Of a stretch of DNA of 64,000 nt, positions 49,743-61,869 are shown piece by piece. The DNA comes from Apteryx mantelli (taxonomy: Eukaryota; Chordata; Aves; Apterygiformes; Apterygidae). Made by a program: the position numbers and the translations under genes. The notes under the pieces are model-generated. The model did no database searches. It was not told where the DNA came from and saw nothing but the letters and a program-made list of their open reading frames with translations. The stretch is taken from positions 163,243,962 to 163,307,961 of the forward strand of contig NC_089978.1 in assembly GCF_036417845.1 (NCBI RefSeq). Reading direction: 5' to 3'. The first letter of the stretch is position 1; every line of letters starts with the position of its first letter.

Positions 49743-52700
49743 ATGCAAACAACTTTAATAGAAAAGGAAGACTGACTGTCGCTTTTCTCCTTGCTTGATC
49801 TTAGATGCTGTCCTCATTCTCCCACCCATCAGAGCTTACAATTTACTAGTGCTATTTCCAGGATAAATGTATCTGAACAGTTCTAAACTTCATTTCAGTA
49901 ATAGGATTGCTAAATCCTAATATAGAATGATCCAAATAAATATATAGAAGTTTTAGCACAGACTTACTCATTTTACTAGAACACTGCTGTGGGGGTGTTT
50001 TGAGCTGTGCTAATTTGCAAATTTCTTGGTAATAATCATCTTTTCTTCAGGTTCCTTCAACTGGAAACTAATGCATTTCAAGGAGGAAAATGTGAAGAAA
50101 ACAGCAACAACTGAAATAGACTCAGTGGGGGAGTTTTTGAGATTTGCTTTTTATTTGGCCATTTATTTCTTCAGAAGAAGCAAGCAGCTCAACTAAATAA
50201 AAAAGAAAACTCCCTGCTTATGAAATCTAGTGGACTATGGAATTGTCTCTCAAGTGGTATGGTAAAAGCCTCCATTACCTAAGACATTTAACCATGAATT
50301 GAATTTAGCACCGTAAAACATCCCATTCTTTTTGTGATCCAAGTGCTGCACCAATACTCAATAGCCTTACCAGGCTGGTACTGTTAAAAAGAGAAATGAG
50401 TTATGACTGGGGATGCTCACTGATATAATCCTTCTTCTTCCCTCTACATAGGTACACTAAGTATTGTATCCTTCACAGAAATGAACAGCAGCAGTTTTTC
50501 TCGTTTGGGAATCCCCTAGTCTAAAACTTTAATTGCAGAACACCATATACTTTCGCAGGTTTCTCACTGAAATAAATGTGTGTGCTATAAAGGTCTGTGT
50601 GCCTTACTCAGGACCAGTACTTGTTGGGAGAACTAGTTAGCTTCCCCATATAGTATACAACTGATTTGCACATGGCCTGTGCACATGGTCAGGATTTGGG
50701 GATCACTGTGAGACTGGTCAAAACTATTTTCCAGAAGTTCTAGTCAGACTGTTACAGCTCTGGCATTCCCAGACAAATATTGAAACCCTCAACTTCCAGC
50801 TGGACATTACTTCAAGGAAAAAAAGAGGAGATCTCAACACATTGTTGCCTGGTTGCAGTGAGCTATGAGCTGAAGGAGTTCCCCCTCTCTGATTCATCTC
50901 AGAGTATCTCAAGTTCTTTTGTAGGTTTTCTGGTAAACATTACTCTGAAGATGTTCTCATCGTAGGTTTACCCCTTACTTTTACTTATGCTTCAGCCCAA
51001 TGCTGTCTCCACCCAAAACTTTCAAGCTCAACTTTAGGAATCCTTTGTGTCTGAGCTTCTTTGCTTGGTGGAAAGCACAGTTAAAATGCAACTCAACTGA
51101 CAGAGGCTTTCCACTCCTACTTCACTCCACTCCTACTTCTTTCCCAGTATGAGCACAGCCGTAGACCAGACTGCAGACTTCCCCATTAGATAGCTCTCTT
51201 ATGCCATGTCACAACGCCACAGGTCTAGATTTTTAGATTCTCCGTTAAACCAGCCAAGTGAGCTGGAGGTAATATTCAGTTCAGCTTGTTTGTCACAGTG
51301 AGAGGTGAGACTTTTTAAGCAAGTTTATTAAGAAACACTAGTGCAACCACACAGAAAAGCCACTGACTGTGTTCCTAATCAGCTATACTTATTCCAAGGC
51401 CAAGGACTAGTTGCTTTTAGGCAGCTGGTGAAAGGTGGTTTCATGGCTCTGTGTACTACAGCTTCTGTCCTTCCTCTGAGTGAAGACTCCCAGAAAATTC
51501 TAGCACTCCAAGCTCTTTCCACCATCATGTGTGCCCCTGCACGCAAAAGCCAAATGACCAGAATAAAAATTCTCCTTGTAAAAATATTATAATCACATCC
51601 CATTTTCTCATTGCTGTGACTTCATCCTATATTGTTTGCAAATGCAACAGATCTTGTGATCTGTCTGGCACAATTTAGCAATTGTTAATTTTTAATTAAG
51701 TCAGTTTAAACTAGTACCTATCTAAATATAAATTCAGTATCATCCCAAAAAGGTGTACGTCAAAGAGGAAGCTGTCCAGTTCATGGAGAGCAGTAAAAAG
51801 AGTGTCTATACTGAAGCAGTAGAAGAGTCATAACTGCATGTTCAGCATCCACCTGTCTACTCGTTCGAGTACAGAGGTATTTGAGAGAATGCAGACTGCC
51901 ATGCAGAGCATGCAGACCACCAGACTTCCTAAGGCATTTCAGAGCCAGGAGATTTTGAGGTATTTGGTAATAGACAGAGAGAAGACAGGAAAGGCATTGG
52001 TGAAGACCTCAAAGGTAGCAGAGGTGCAGGACTAGACTCCAGGTGTGAAACAAAAGCCATGACATTACCATGGTTTCCCTTGCCTCCACCAACCCTCCAT
52101 CATCGTGAATAACCCAGGGTAGACTTCAAGCAAGAGTAGGAGAAAGAAGGGTGCTATTGTAGCTCTTTAGCATAATTATTGGAATAATTGCTGTAAATTT
52201 TCCACCCAAAAGGGGCTGGTAGATAGTACTATTGCACTGGCCCTTGGAGAAAATGAGTCAGGAGGGAAAAGAAAAAGTTTTAGAGATGATTCCTTATGGG
52301 TGAATACAGATACACATCTGACAGGCACCTTGACTATGAGGAGAAAAAGTAGTACAGGGAGTAAAAAAGATAGAAAGAAGAAAGGGAAGACGGTACAGCC
52401 CTGCTATAGCTAGGTCATGTTGAAGAAATGAAGAAACAGTAAGGTCAGCTCCAGGCCCCAAGTGATGATCAGCATCCTAAAGCCTCCAGTGTGATGGTGG
52501 TGGCCTACCCTATGGTGCAATACCACATGGTGCTACCTACCTGACATGACAGTCCCTCTTCCATGTTATACATGTGCTGTAGTCACATTGAAAATCTAGA
52601 GCTTGAGTGGGCTCTATAGCCTGGTCCCCAAAAGGCTGTGAATAGGCTGTGAATGTTCCTTGCTTGTTGTCTCCCTGTGACTACAGGAGAAAGTATAATG

Positions 52701-52914
52701 CAGTCTGTTTGACTGGCATTGCCTTTTATAACATGTTATGACTTACAGACAACTCAGACACCTGCAACTGTGTTCAACACAGTATTCTTTATGCATATTT
52801 TATCTCTTAATACATTAATGTGGTTGTAAAATTCATGAACTTAGGAGGATTGGGTGTGAAGGGAAAGGAAGGATCAGAACGTTGTATCCAAAGCTTTTTG
52901 GAAAACACCCAGCT
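49743..52914. other. Gene-free intergenic stretch
   Basis: AT-rich non-coding DNA. No frame exceeds 83 codons and nothing matches a family. An AT-rich stretch with a TTAATTAAG-like core lies at about 51680-51700. No repeat is recognised. Confidence 0.6.
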
Positions 52915-53505
52915 CTTCTATCCTCAAGGGAAGTATTTCCCATAGAGAGAGGGATGTATTAAAGTCATTGTATAAGGCCTTGGGGAGACCTCTGAGCAAA
53001 CCACACCCATTACCAGTCACCCAGCTTCAGGGAAGAACTGAATGTAAAGCAAGCACAGAGCAAAGCTGCTAGCATGGGGAGAGGAACAAAGAGCCCACCA
53101 GCTATGAGGAAATTAGGAAAGCAAGCCTTCTTTAGCATAGCAAAATGAGTACTGTGAGGAGATATGATGGCTTTCTATAAATACATCAGAGCATAAACAC
53201 CAACAAGAGACAATAATTATATTAGCTAAAAGAAAAAGCTGGCATAGGAACAAATGGATGTAAGCTAACCATGAATAGATTTAGGACGGTAATCAGAAGA
53301 CGTTTTTTAACTATCAGATGAGGGAGATTCTGGCACAGCCTCCCAGTGGGTGTTGTGGGGGGCAGAGACTTGATTGTTTTTAAGATAAAGATAGCTTAGT
53401 TTACAATAGAGATTACATGACAGTGTGCCTGCATTAGCAGGGAATAGCACTTGATGACCCAGATCATCTTGTCTAGTCCCGTGATCCTGAAATAAATGCA
53501 AATTA
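52915..53505 (+). mobile_element. Old CR1 3' fragment, sense
   Basis: The sequence follows the CR1 ORF2 C-terminus and 3' UTR. 'attaaagtcattgtataaggccttggggagacctctgagcaaaccac' corresponds to the '[13 protein letters not shown]' region of the intact copy (about residues 826-838). 'aggagatatgatggctttctataaatacatcagagcataaacacc' corresponds to '[15 protein letters not shown]'. 'aggacggtaatcagaagacgttttttaactatcagatgagg' corresponds to the 'RKNFFTVRV' block. It ends with 'gacccagatcatcttgtctagtcccgtgatcc', an eroded CR1 3' tail. It is frameshifted and inactive. Confidence 0.88.
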
Positions 53506-56500
53506 ACTGGTGTGTAAACTGCAGCCATATATAAAATGCCCTACCACAGCACTACTTCTCCCCACACATACCACTCTGTGATGCATGTGGGTGTACAAGG
53601 TACATTTTGTTATTCTAACTCACCCAGTCCCAGCCCCAGTGCATTTTCTTATTGCCTTTGCCATGACTCCAAACTTTGGCATCTGAAGCCCATTCCACAT
53701 GTCAATTCTTGCTCTTATCCTCACAGTGACTCCACAGATCATAACACATCATAGTCAGGAGGTTGGCATTAGCCCAGGTAGCATCTCAAGCTTTTTGCAG
53801 GCAGCACAACCTTGTTGCCAGCCTATCTATGCACGCTCCGCTGACACAACTGCTCAGGGGCAACTCCCAAGAGTTCTGATCTCCAGCTACAACGTCCTTA
53901 GCCAGGGAAGCAGTATGCAGGCTAACTCCACAAAAAAAGCAGTGACCAGTCTACATTATTTGAATAGGGTTGTGTTTCCTTCCAACAGGGCATCAAATGC
54001 AGGTCACCTTAGTACATGATCGATGACCTTTGCAGGTGGCTCCCACACTGGTGTCAGTGAGGTTGTCCTTACCTTCAAGCAAGGCTGGCAGGACATTTAA
54101 GTTACACCTTTGTGACTGATGTAATTTTTGGCTTCCAGGCAGGGATGCAATCAAGGTCAGAGCTGTGTGCACTGATGATGATCCCCGCACAGTTCAGAAA
54201 GCCCATTTTCTCAAAGCCAGTCACTATTTCACAACCTCTCAACAACACCCACCAGCTCCGAGCGAGCTGGCAGCAGGAATCGCCTTCACACACAGCAGCC
54301 TCACATTATGAGTCATTTGCCAGCACTAGCTTTTTAGCCTTGGAGTTGTAGCAACCCCAGGTAGCTAATGTTCAGGTGGCAGTACTTTTCTGTTGATGTG
54401 TCAGGATGGTCTCCCTCATCTGCAGACTCTGGCAACTCTGTTTAAGCCATTTTTGTTTAAAAGCCCTCATGTTTAAGTCTACAGAATGGCACGGTCCTGC
54501 CTTGCACTGTAATTTCCCTGATACTGGGTGTGTATAGAGCAGATACACAGCCACCACAGCCTGCAACCTGTTTCTCCTTTCTGTCCTGTCAGTGCCTGAT
54601 GAGAATGAGCTCTGCATCTGCTCTTATGCTCCCTGTTGTCAGCAAGTAGCTACAGCAGCTCCTCTACAAGCAGGAATGGATTGCCCATCTGCTTCAGACC
54701 CCTAGCTTGGCAACAAAGAGCATGAAGTATGAGAAATGTTTCAAGAAATGCATTGGCTGGTGAAGAACTCTCCCACTCAGGGGCTTGAGAGGAAGAGAGA
54801 AGTTTACCAATAGGCAACCGCAGATCCTAGAACAATCCCTCTAACCAAGGCATGGAGAGTCCACTAGAAAGCCGCAGCTGCACAATTTGGACACTTGTAG
54901 GTGGGCCTGGCAAGACCACATCAACTTTGCAATGACTATACATGCACCTAAGCTGCGAGGCTGACATCTTAGCTTCCAGGTTAGCGGTTTAACTCTACCT
55001 TTTTTGTGTGATTGATTCATTGCTTGTAAAACTTCAGTTTATAATATTATCTGGTACCCAGTGCAGGACAAATGCTGAAGCAGTGGTTTTGTTGTAAGCA
55101 GGAGCTAGGCAAAATTGTAAGAAAGAAGCAGCCCAGAGTTACAGGCTTTTTCCCACAAGTGAAGGATCATGTAATTCTTTCTCAAAAGAGAGGAGCAGGA
55201 CAGTATGGCCTCTACAGAGGAGGGCTGTGATATAAAGAGTTAAGGTGTGAGAGGAGGAAAGAAGTAAATCACTTGATCCAGGGAAAAAGTAAAACAAGAA
55301 TCCAGATAAGGCTGAATGCCTCAGGGTTCACGGGACTGGGGCTGTGGGGAGTTATAGTCAGCAGAGACCAGCAAGAACCCCAGGGAACAGGCACAGAGAG
55401 AGAGCTGACCAGCAAAAGCACTAAAATAGGCTTTGTATGGCACCATGAAACAGATTAAACCACCTCTTTCTTTCTGGCATGTGCTGAGGTGTGAAGCTAC
55501 TTAGGAGGAAATCAACCTCAGTGAAAAGAGGTAAATCTGACACTGATTTTCTGCATTTAATCTTTCCTTTATGCATATCGCCCACATATCTCTTCCTTCC
55601 CTTTGGCTAAGCAAACTCAGCTTTCCTCTTCCTCTCTGGACTCCACTAATCCTGCTGCACTGATTCCCCACCAGATGGACAAGGACACTGCCTTTCCACC
55701 CAGCTTTACCTCTCTCCGCATGTGGATACAGAAGGTGCAGCACTAGGAACAGGGAGAGAATGCCTGTGTCCACTGTGACAGATACTGTGGCTCTGGGGAA
55801 CATTCAAACTGCTGTACTGATGTTACAAATGAATACACCTACGCTTGTGGCTTCATTAGTGACTATATTCCCAGATGAAGAGGCAAGAAAATGAATGCTT
55901 CCTGCAGGAACTGAAGACAAATGGGAAGTAATTTAAGTAAATCCCCAATACTGAAACAATGCAGATAAATCTTTTGAAGTTTTGCTTCTCTAAGGAAGCG
56001 AGTCCTTATATTCAAACAGGACTCACTAGCCTTGTTTATAAATAAGACTAGTGAAATTATGGGGCCAAGGTAATTGGCACCCAATATCTACTTTACCTAA
56101 ACTCCACTGTGACATTGAAGTCACTTCCTCCATATTCATACCCTTAAGCCTTTTAAAACGTGTTTATTTCTTTTAGAACCTACCAAAATGTAATATGCTA
56201 TGCTGCCTTTTAAGGGCAGTTTGGTAGCTGGTAACTTACAAGTGTTGTAGTGTACACAGAGAAGAGTAGCACTGTCTGTGCAAAACAAAACAGGCTTTTG
56301 GTGGAGAGGTAGGGATCATAGGATTTAATCTAGGTCCCATTCCAGTTAATGCCAAATTCTCTGTGAATTTAGGAAAAAAGTATGGAAAAATGGGTCAAGA
56401 ATGAAAAGAGATTTCTGAGTTGCAAACTGTGGCAGGGAGAACTGATAATTGTTCATAGAGCTCTGAGTTCTGTATTTAATTTTGTACATAACTTGGCTGT

Positions 56501-58461
56501 AGGCTTGTGCTCACGGTTATTATCAATTATTTTTATATTCAATTCACTTGAGAACTCACCAGGCTAAGTACTAAACAAGCATGAAAGAAAAAGAGAGCTA
56601 CTGAATCTAAAAATTTGCATCTTAAGTAGTGTAGGCAGGAGAAAATATGCAGACAAGGACAGATAGGGACATATATAGGAATAGCAAGACCATATTGGTC
56701 ACCTTAATGGGCAGTAGCCTTTAGCACACAATCTTGCATCAAACATAAGTAAGTATACCCACATCTCAAAATGTTCTGCACTGGCAACAGCATTTCATAC
56801 AATGTGCACGTCTTTGCTAATGAGACATCTGAAGGAACATACTGTGTATTCTTTTAGCAGTCTCTCTCTCTGGCATGTAGGCCAAAGAATGCAGGATATT
56901 CTGAACAAAAGGAATGGGCAATATTCTCACAATAGCGTGAGATTAACTGATGCTGCACTTCAGGTCTTTGAAACTATGAGGACTGTTTGCTTCTGCTATT
57001 CCCTCATGATGACGTTTCCAATTCAACAGTACAAAGATACAGTTCTGTCAGGTGTTATGCATTAAGAGAGGTTGTGACTTTCTTAAAATTTGCTATCAGT
57101 GTCCTGACATTTTCCCCACCTGACCTCTATAGTCTAGGTGTATGTTCTAAAGGAATCCTTAGATTTTCTAGAAAAGGCTAAGTTGTTTGAAAGCAGCCAG
57201 TAAATGTCAGTGGCTCCCTTTATTAGCCCTGGGGAATGGGAATGACTGAAATGAATTTCTTCTGAGCCCTTCTGCACTGGTGAAAAGTGCAGTATGAGGG
57301 ACTACATTATATTATTAGTAGTATTATTAGTATTATTAGTATTCTGTGGGAGGATAGGAACATGGATGGATCTCAGCAGGGGAGATCTGAATGCTTCATG
57401 CTTCAGTGGCTTTATGTACAAGTATCCCGCTATATGCTCATTTTCACAAATTCACCTGAAAATTCATTCTCTCTCTTCCACATGCAATCACTGAAACAAT
57501 CTAATACCTCTGAAACATCCAGTGATAAAACCATTAAACTGCAGGGGAGCTGAAATTCTTTCTAGGGTGTAGAATATTAAACATACCCTCCCTATATATT
57601 TACTAGCTACCATTATCAAACATTTGCAATCCTCAATGCAATTTGTTGTGCAAATTCTCAATTTGATTTTCAAATCAGTCTGTATCTCTGCTCCTTCAGG
57701 CTGCACCTAGCCTCCTCCAACCGTGCTAAAACTTTATTGTTATTTCCTCCCAACTGTTTCTACCTGACCTGTAGGCTGTCATGCTCACTTGCTCCAGGAT
57801 TTTATTTGATGTTTCCATACAGTCTGTAATACCAGCAAGGAAGCTCCAGACTGTAAAATTCTGGTGACAGAAGCCATGTTTTTCTTGTACTCAATGCATT
57901 GTAGAATGGAGTATGGACCTATCACTGGAACCCCCCAAAACATCATCAGTAATCTGTGATAAATAGCAGGTCTTGGGCAATGTGGTCAGTTCTGACAAGG
58001 TTCTGGACATATATTTGTGGAGAGACACTTGTCCCACTGGTGAAGACCATAACTGCTTCCTGTGTTATGGGTTGGAAGGGGTGATTTTACAGAGAGCATA
58101 AACAGCAGCAGGCATGAGTATATACATGCATGAGAACATCTGCACAGGTCTTGAGCTCATCCTCACAACCGGTGGGTTTTACTCTGATGTGTTACAGCCA
58201 CTGCACCTGCAGGCATTGATCTGTGCAAAGTGGCTGGGGAAATTTATTAGAGGCTGTAACCCTTACTTTGGATCAAACTGTAGATTCACATGGTGTAACA
58301 CAGCTGGGCCATTCTGGTTCCTGCAGGCCCTGCAGTAACTCAAATCATCATCATCATTAAGCACTTGTTAGGATACAAAAATATTAGCAAGACCAGAAGG
58401 TAGATCTGTCAGTGCAGGGAAAACGATGTGTCTGTGATGGGTCAAGTCACTTTAACCTTGG
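53506..58461. other. Gene-free intergenic stretch
   Basis: No gene is recognised. It contains a TTA/TAG microsatellite (57305-57342) and a trace of an old amniote repeat near 56326-56375 ('aggtcccattccagttaatgccaaattctc'). It lies immediately upstream of the CpG-island promoter. Confidence 0.6.
57305..57342. repeat. TTA-rich microsatellite
   Basis: Imperfect ATTATTAGT units occupy about 38 bp. It is an ordinary simple repeat. Confidence 0.8.
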
Positions 58462-58481
58462 GCATGGCTGGGAATTGTAGT
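58462..58481 (-). promoter_or_regulatory. ZNF143/STAF-type motif (SBS)
   Basis: GCATGGCTGGGAATTGTAGT is, read on the minus strand, ACTACAATTCCCAGCCATGC. It matches the ZNF143 (STAF) binding element ACTACAATTCCCAGCATGC with one inserted base. This element is enriched in vertebrate CpG promoters and at chromatin loop anchors. It sits about 0.8 kb upstream of the HMGXB4 first exon and outside the CpG island proper. Occupancy is inference. Confidence 0.65.
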
Positions 58482-59294
58482 CTGTGGACAGCATGTGCCT
58501 GAGAGCAGACTCTTACAAAGTCATGTTAGTTCCCACTGGCACCTGTATAAAAAGAGGACCCCTGCATCAGTAGCAATAATGAGATTTAATGTAAGAATTA
58601 AGTGCGGTTTGTTGAATAGGGACCTCCTGAGCTAATGAACAGAGTGAAGAAAGGCTAACACGGAGGGCGAAACACTTGTTTTTCTGGTCAGACCACTCTT
58701 GAGCTTTTTTACCTCTGTCTTGAACCCTCTGCAGTAACAGAGGAAGCCTTGAGAAGACGCCGGGGGCAGGCTGCCCTCCCGCCGCCTGCCTGCCAGGGCG
58801 CGGCGGGGCCACGCTGCCTTCTCAGGCAGGATCCTGCCGTGTGTTCAGATCTGCCTAAGCCGGCGGCTGCTGGCGGCCCACCCGGCTCCTCAGGGGGTCC
58901 GACGGGCACAGGGGAGACGCGCCCGTTCACGCGGGTGCGCGCCCGACCTCACGAAAGCGCTGCCTCTTCATAACCGGGCTTCCCGTTCATCCAGGGTACC
59001 TGGCACAACCAGCCAAGGTACCTGCCCCGCAGGGCTCCGAGACTTTTCTCCTCCCGAGCCCTGCCCGCGGCAGGAGCCAGCAGCGTCGGCCAGCAGAGGC
59101 TGAACACGCAGCAACCGCTGCCCCACCCGGGAACCGCCCCTCCCCCCTCCGGCAGCGCCCATAACGCCTGCGCGATCAGTACGCTCGGCGCGCCCTTACC
59201 CTGCCTCCCTCTCCCCCTTCCCCTCGTTGACGCGTTGGAGAGGCTCGGCGCTCGGCTGCCTGCCCCTGGCCGCCGGCGCCGGGCGGGGTGTCTT

Positions 59295-59520
59295 TTCTCT
59301 TACTCCAAGATGGCGGCCGCGGGTTGCGGCGGCGAGGCGGGAAGCGTTAGTGCGGAGTGAGGTGGCGGCCGCGGCGCCTCTGCACCCCGGAACTGCGGCC
59401 GCCGCTCGGCGCCGGCAGGCTGGCAGCTCGCGTCTCCGCTCGGCGCCACCGCCGCGGGGGCACGCTTGGCCTGCTCCAGGGGCAGAGCCGCGGGCTGTAG
59501 TGAGGCCGGAGTCCGCTCGG
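59295..59520 (+). other. HMGXB4: HMGXB4 exon 1, non-coding leader (predicted)
   Basis: The predicted first exon begins in the pyrimidine-rich tract just before the YY1 motif, where YY1-type promoters usually start. It ends at a strong donor, CGG|GTGAGA (GT at 59521). It carries no HMGXB4 coding sequence. The protein start is in the next exon, so the whole exon is 5' UTR and contains a 16-codon upstream ORF (59310-59360). The start position is an estimate, whereas the donor is read directly from the sequence. Confidence 0.6.
59310..59360 (+). CDS. Upstream ORF in the HMGXB4 leader
   Basis: This is a 16-codon frame (MAAAGCGGEAGSVSAE) whose ATG is the ATG inside the YY1 element AAGATGGCGGC. The start context, AAGATGG, has G at +4 and A at -3, so it is a good Kozak context. 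If transcription starts just upstream, the ATG would be very close to the cap and might be skipped by leaky scanning. It may lower translation of the main frame. No evidence exists here for a functional peptide. Confidence 0.4.
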   Translation: MAAAGCGGEAGSVSAE

Positions 59521-59644
59521 GTGAGAAGGCACGCGGGCGGGAAGGGGGGGGGGGGAGGGAGGCTGACACCGGTTCAAACAGAGGCGGCGGGAAAGGCGCG
59601 AGCCACGGCCGTTGGGGGAGGGGGGGGGCGCAAGCGGGCGTTGG

Positions 59645-59656
59645 CGCGCATGCGCA
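59645..59656. promoter_or_regulatory. NRF1 binding palindrome
   Basis: CGCGCATGCGCA contains the perfect NRF1 core GCGCATGCGC. It lies about 125 bp downstream of the exon 1 donor, still inside the CpG island. NRF1 sites are typical of housekeeping CpG promoters. Binding is inferred from the motif alone. Confidence 0.65.
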
Positions 59657-60164
59657 GCCGGGCTCCGCGCGCGGGCTGGTAGTGGGGGGCGCGCGGCCGG
59701 GTCCGTGGCTGCCTCACGGGCAGGGGGCGGCGGGCCGGGCCCAGGCGGCCTGCTTGGCCGGGCAGCCACGTTGGCCGCCGACGTCTGCCACTTATACGCG
59801 CCCCGAAAGTCCCAGCGTGGTCTCCGCGCCGTCACGGCTCCCATAGAGAGCAGGGGACGTGTGCGCCAAGTTGGGCAAGGGAAGGTGGGAGCCTGCTCTT
59901 GGCCTCTCTGCTTCCACGTACCGTCGTCTGTCGCCAGTGGGTTGTGCAACCTCGCTTGGAGGAATGAAACGTGAGAGTGCCATTGGGTTTGCAGAAGAGC
60001 AACATGTGATCCTGATCCTCCAAACGCGTGTATTAAGGACCTTGGAGAGACCTGCCCCGCTGAGCCTTTGTGATATCTTCTGTAACCTAAGAATTTAAAG
60101 CACTGGAATCTAATCAGAATTTGTAGAAGACAAGTTAAGAATATGCTTTATATTTGTAGGATTA

Positions 60165-60240
60165 GCGGTCTAGGTTGTAAGCCCCTTTGGGCAAGGATGT
60201 TATTTACCAACCTTTATACCTGCCAGATAACTTAGCTAAG
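60165..60240 (+). repeat. Old amniote repeat fragment
   Basis: 'ggttgtaagcccctttgggcaaggatgttatttacc' matches the widely seen amniote repeat block 'gattgtaagctctttggggcagggactgtctttt'. It is short and diverged, without a clear boundary. Confidence 0.5.
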
Positions 60241-60454
60241 TTTTAAAAAGACAGTAAAAGGTATGCAAGTAGCTGTAAACAAATCTTAGTTTCTTAATGT
60301 CATCCCGTTGTGAATGACCATCTTCTGTTTTTGCTGAGCAACATCAAGATTGAGCCTTAGTCCTTTTGAGCACAAGGCTTTACTATTATGTGTGTTCCCA
60401 CTGAAGTTTGTATGGCAACAGAGAACTGGATGTCTTGAAATGTTTGCGAGATCT

Positions 60455-60545
60455 GGTCCAAGACTGTAAGCCCATCAAGTGGCGAGATGCCCTTTTTTTT
60501 TTTTTTTTTTTTTTTTTACTGTGAAGCACAGTGCTGTTGTGTGTA
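60455..60545 (+). repeat. Old amniote repeat fragment with 25-base T-run
   Basis: 'agactgtaagcccatcaagtggcgagatgccc', followed by T25 and 'actgtgaagcacagtgctgttgtg', is the same repeat block as at 60165. Here the normally short T-rich part has grown into a 25-base homopolymer (60493-60517). Confidence 0.55.
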
Positions 60546-61794
60546 TACATAAATTCTGCTTACAAATTGCTACACTTGCTAGCAACAATTTATAGTGGTC
60601 AGAATACTGATTTTAAAAATACTGTGGTTGATGGTTTCCCAAAGTATTAGAGAACTGAAGAATTAACTTGTACCCTTATGAATTTTTTAAAAATATCTCC
60701 TGTGTACCTGTAAGATTGAATTATTTGGGGCTTTCTTCTTTCACCTAAGAAGCCACAACATGTTGAATACACTGTATGTTTTTTAGCATTGATCAGTTGC
60801 TTATAAAATTTGTTTATGTGCAAGGATACAAAAAGTGTATGTAAGATAAGTTCCCTGCGCTCAAGGTATTCCAGTGTAACCAACGTGCTGAGATTACTGT
60901 ATCAGCTAGTCAGAACTAGCTGCGTGATCTCTGTGATTTAACATTTGCAGATGTGCATACACACGCACCCCCCCCCACACACACTTTTAAGTGCAAATTG
61001 GGTTATCAGAAGGTCAATCTTCTCAAGTTAAGCTGGTCACTGACTGAAGAACTCTGAGAGAGCTAGAGTGCAACTATTTCATAATAGCACTGTCCTTCTA
61101 TATACCAGTAACTATAGAATAGAATGACTCAATTAGAAGAGACCTGGAATTGGGTGAGCTGGCGGGGACTAAGGGTGCAGCAAAAGTCCCAGAATCAAGG
61201 AATACTTTCCTCTGCTCCCTCTTCCAAGCTGACATTCAGAATGGCTGCAGTGGTAGTGTCTGGAAATGCACCAGAAAGATTAACATCTTCACTCCAAAAT
61301 CTTCAATTATTTAGTTCAAAAGATCTGAAATAATTCTTTTATAATACAGTGATTCCTGCCCAGGTTCTTCCTTTCCTTCACTTCATCTGAGATTCAGGGG
61401 TTTGGAATTTCTCTTTAAACATCCCACTCTTTGCTACAGTGGCTCCTGAGAAAGGATCTTGACACAAGTTCTGTTTCACTTTTTTGTGTCATTTAAAAAT
61501 CAGACTTAGCTATTTTCTCACACTCTTTTTGCTTTTGAAAATAAATTCATTCAATGGTGTGGAGCTTGTGTTGTTACTTCTTTAAAAATAAGAGAAAAAC
61601 AGCTTCCCGTTATGTTCAGTTAATTTAACAAAATTTTTTGTCAAGCCTGAAATATGAGTGTGAACAGACCAGGAGGTAGATTTCCTTACTTTCCCACTAT
61701 CTTCCAGAGAATCTTCATTTGGTTCATAGGAAGTTTCCCATATTCCATCATGATTTTTCTTTCTGGGAGGTTATTTTCATTCTCTGTTTCTCAG

Positions 61795-61869
61795 ACCTTT
61801 TCCTGTAGACGGGAACGGGGGAAGGAGCCCAGACGTGGCAACACATTCTCAGGCTCCTGCAGGACCACC
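61795..61869 (+). other. HMGXB4: HMGXB4 exon 2, 5' UTR part (predicted)
   Basis: Two acceptors are possible. One is TTTCTCAG, with the exon from 61795. The other is CCTTTTCCTGTAG, with the exon from 61809. Both follow pyrimidine-rich sequence (from about 61756). The exon then leads into a near-ideal Kozak context, ACCACCATGG, at 61870. Choosing between the two needs cDNA. Confidence 0.55.

Larger units (their letters stand above)
58755..59850. promoter_or_regulatory. HMGXB4: CpG-island promoter of HMGXB4
   Basis: About 1.1 kb of dense CpG and GC-rich sequence is embedded in AT-richer DNA. It includes a GC box (GGGCGGGG, 59281-59288), a pyrimidine-rich initiator-like tract (TCTTTTCTCTTACT, from 59291), a YY1 motif (AAGATGGCGGC, 59307-59317) and the NRF1 palindrome at 59645-59656. 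There is no TATA box. This pattern is typical of a broadly expressed gene. The long frames on both strands across the island (up to 200 codons, minus strand) are GC artefacts. A divergent minus-strand transcript is possible but I see no exon for it. Confidence 0.85.
59521..61794 (+). other. HMGXB4: HMGXB4 intron 1 (predicted)
   Basis: This intron lies between the donor at 59521 and the acceptor at 61793-61794. It contains the 3' half of the CpG island with the NRF1 site, a G-run (about 59547-59559), two pieces resembling the amniote 'gattgtaagctctttgggcaggga' repeat (60170-60235 and 60460-60540), a 25-base T-run (60493-60517) and a short C/CA tract (60966-60983). No coding sequence is recognised. 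Confidence 0.55.

Noticed and set aside
59227..59682. 151-codon plus-strand frame in the CpG island
   Set aside because: It is GC-driven and is interrupted by the strong splice donor at 59521. The conserved protein start lies in the next exon.
59347..59949. 200-codon minus-strand frame across the CpG island
   Set aside because: It is Pro/Ala/Arg-rich, with low complexity from GC-rich DNA. It has no domain, and overlapping frames on the other strand are equally long.
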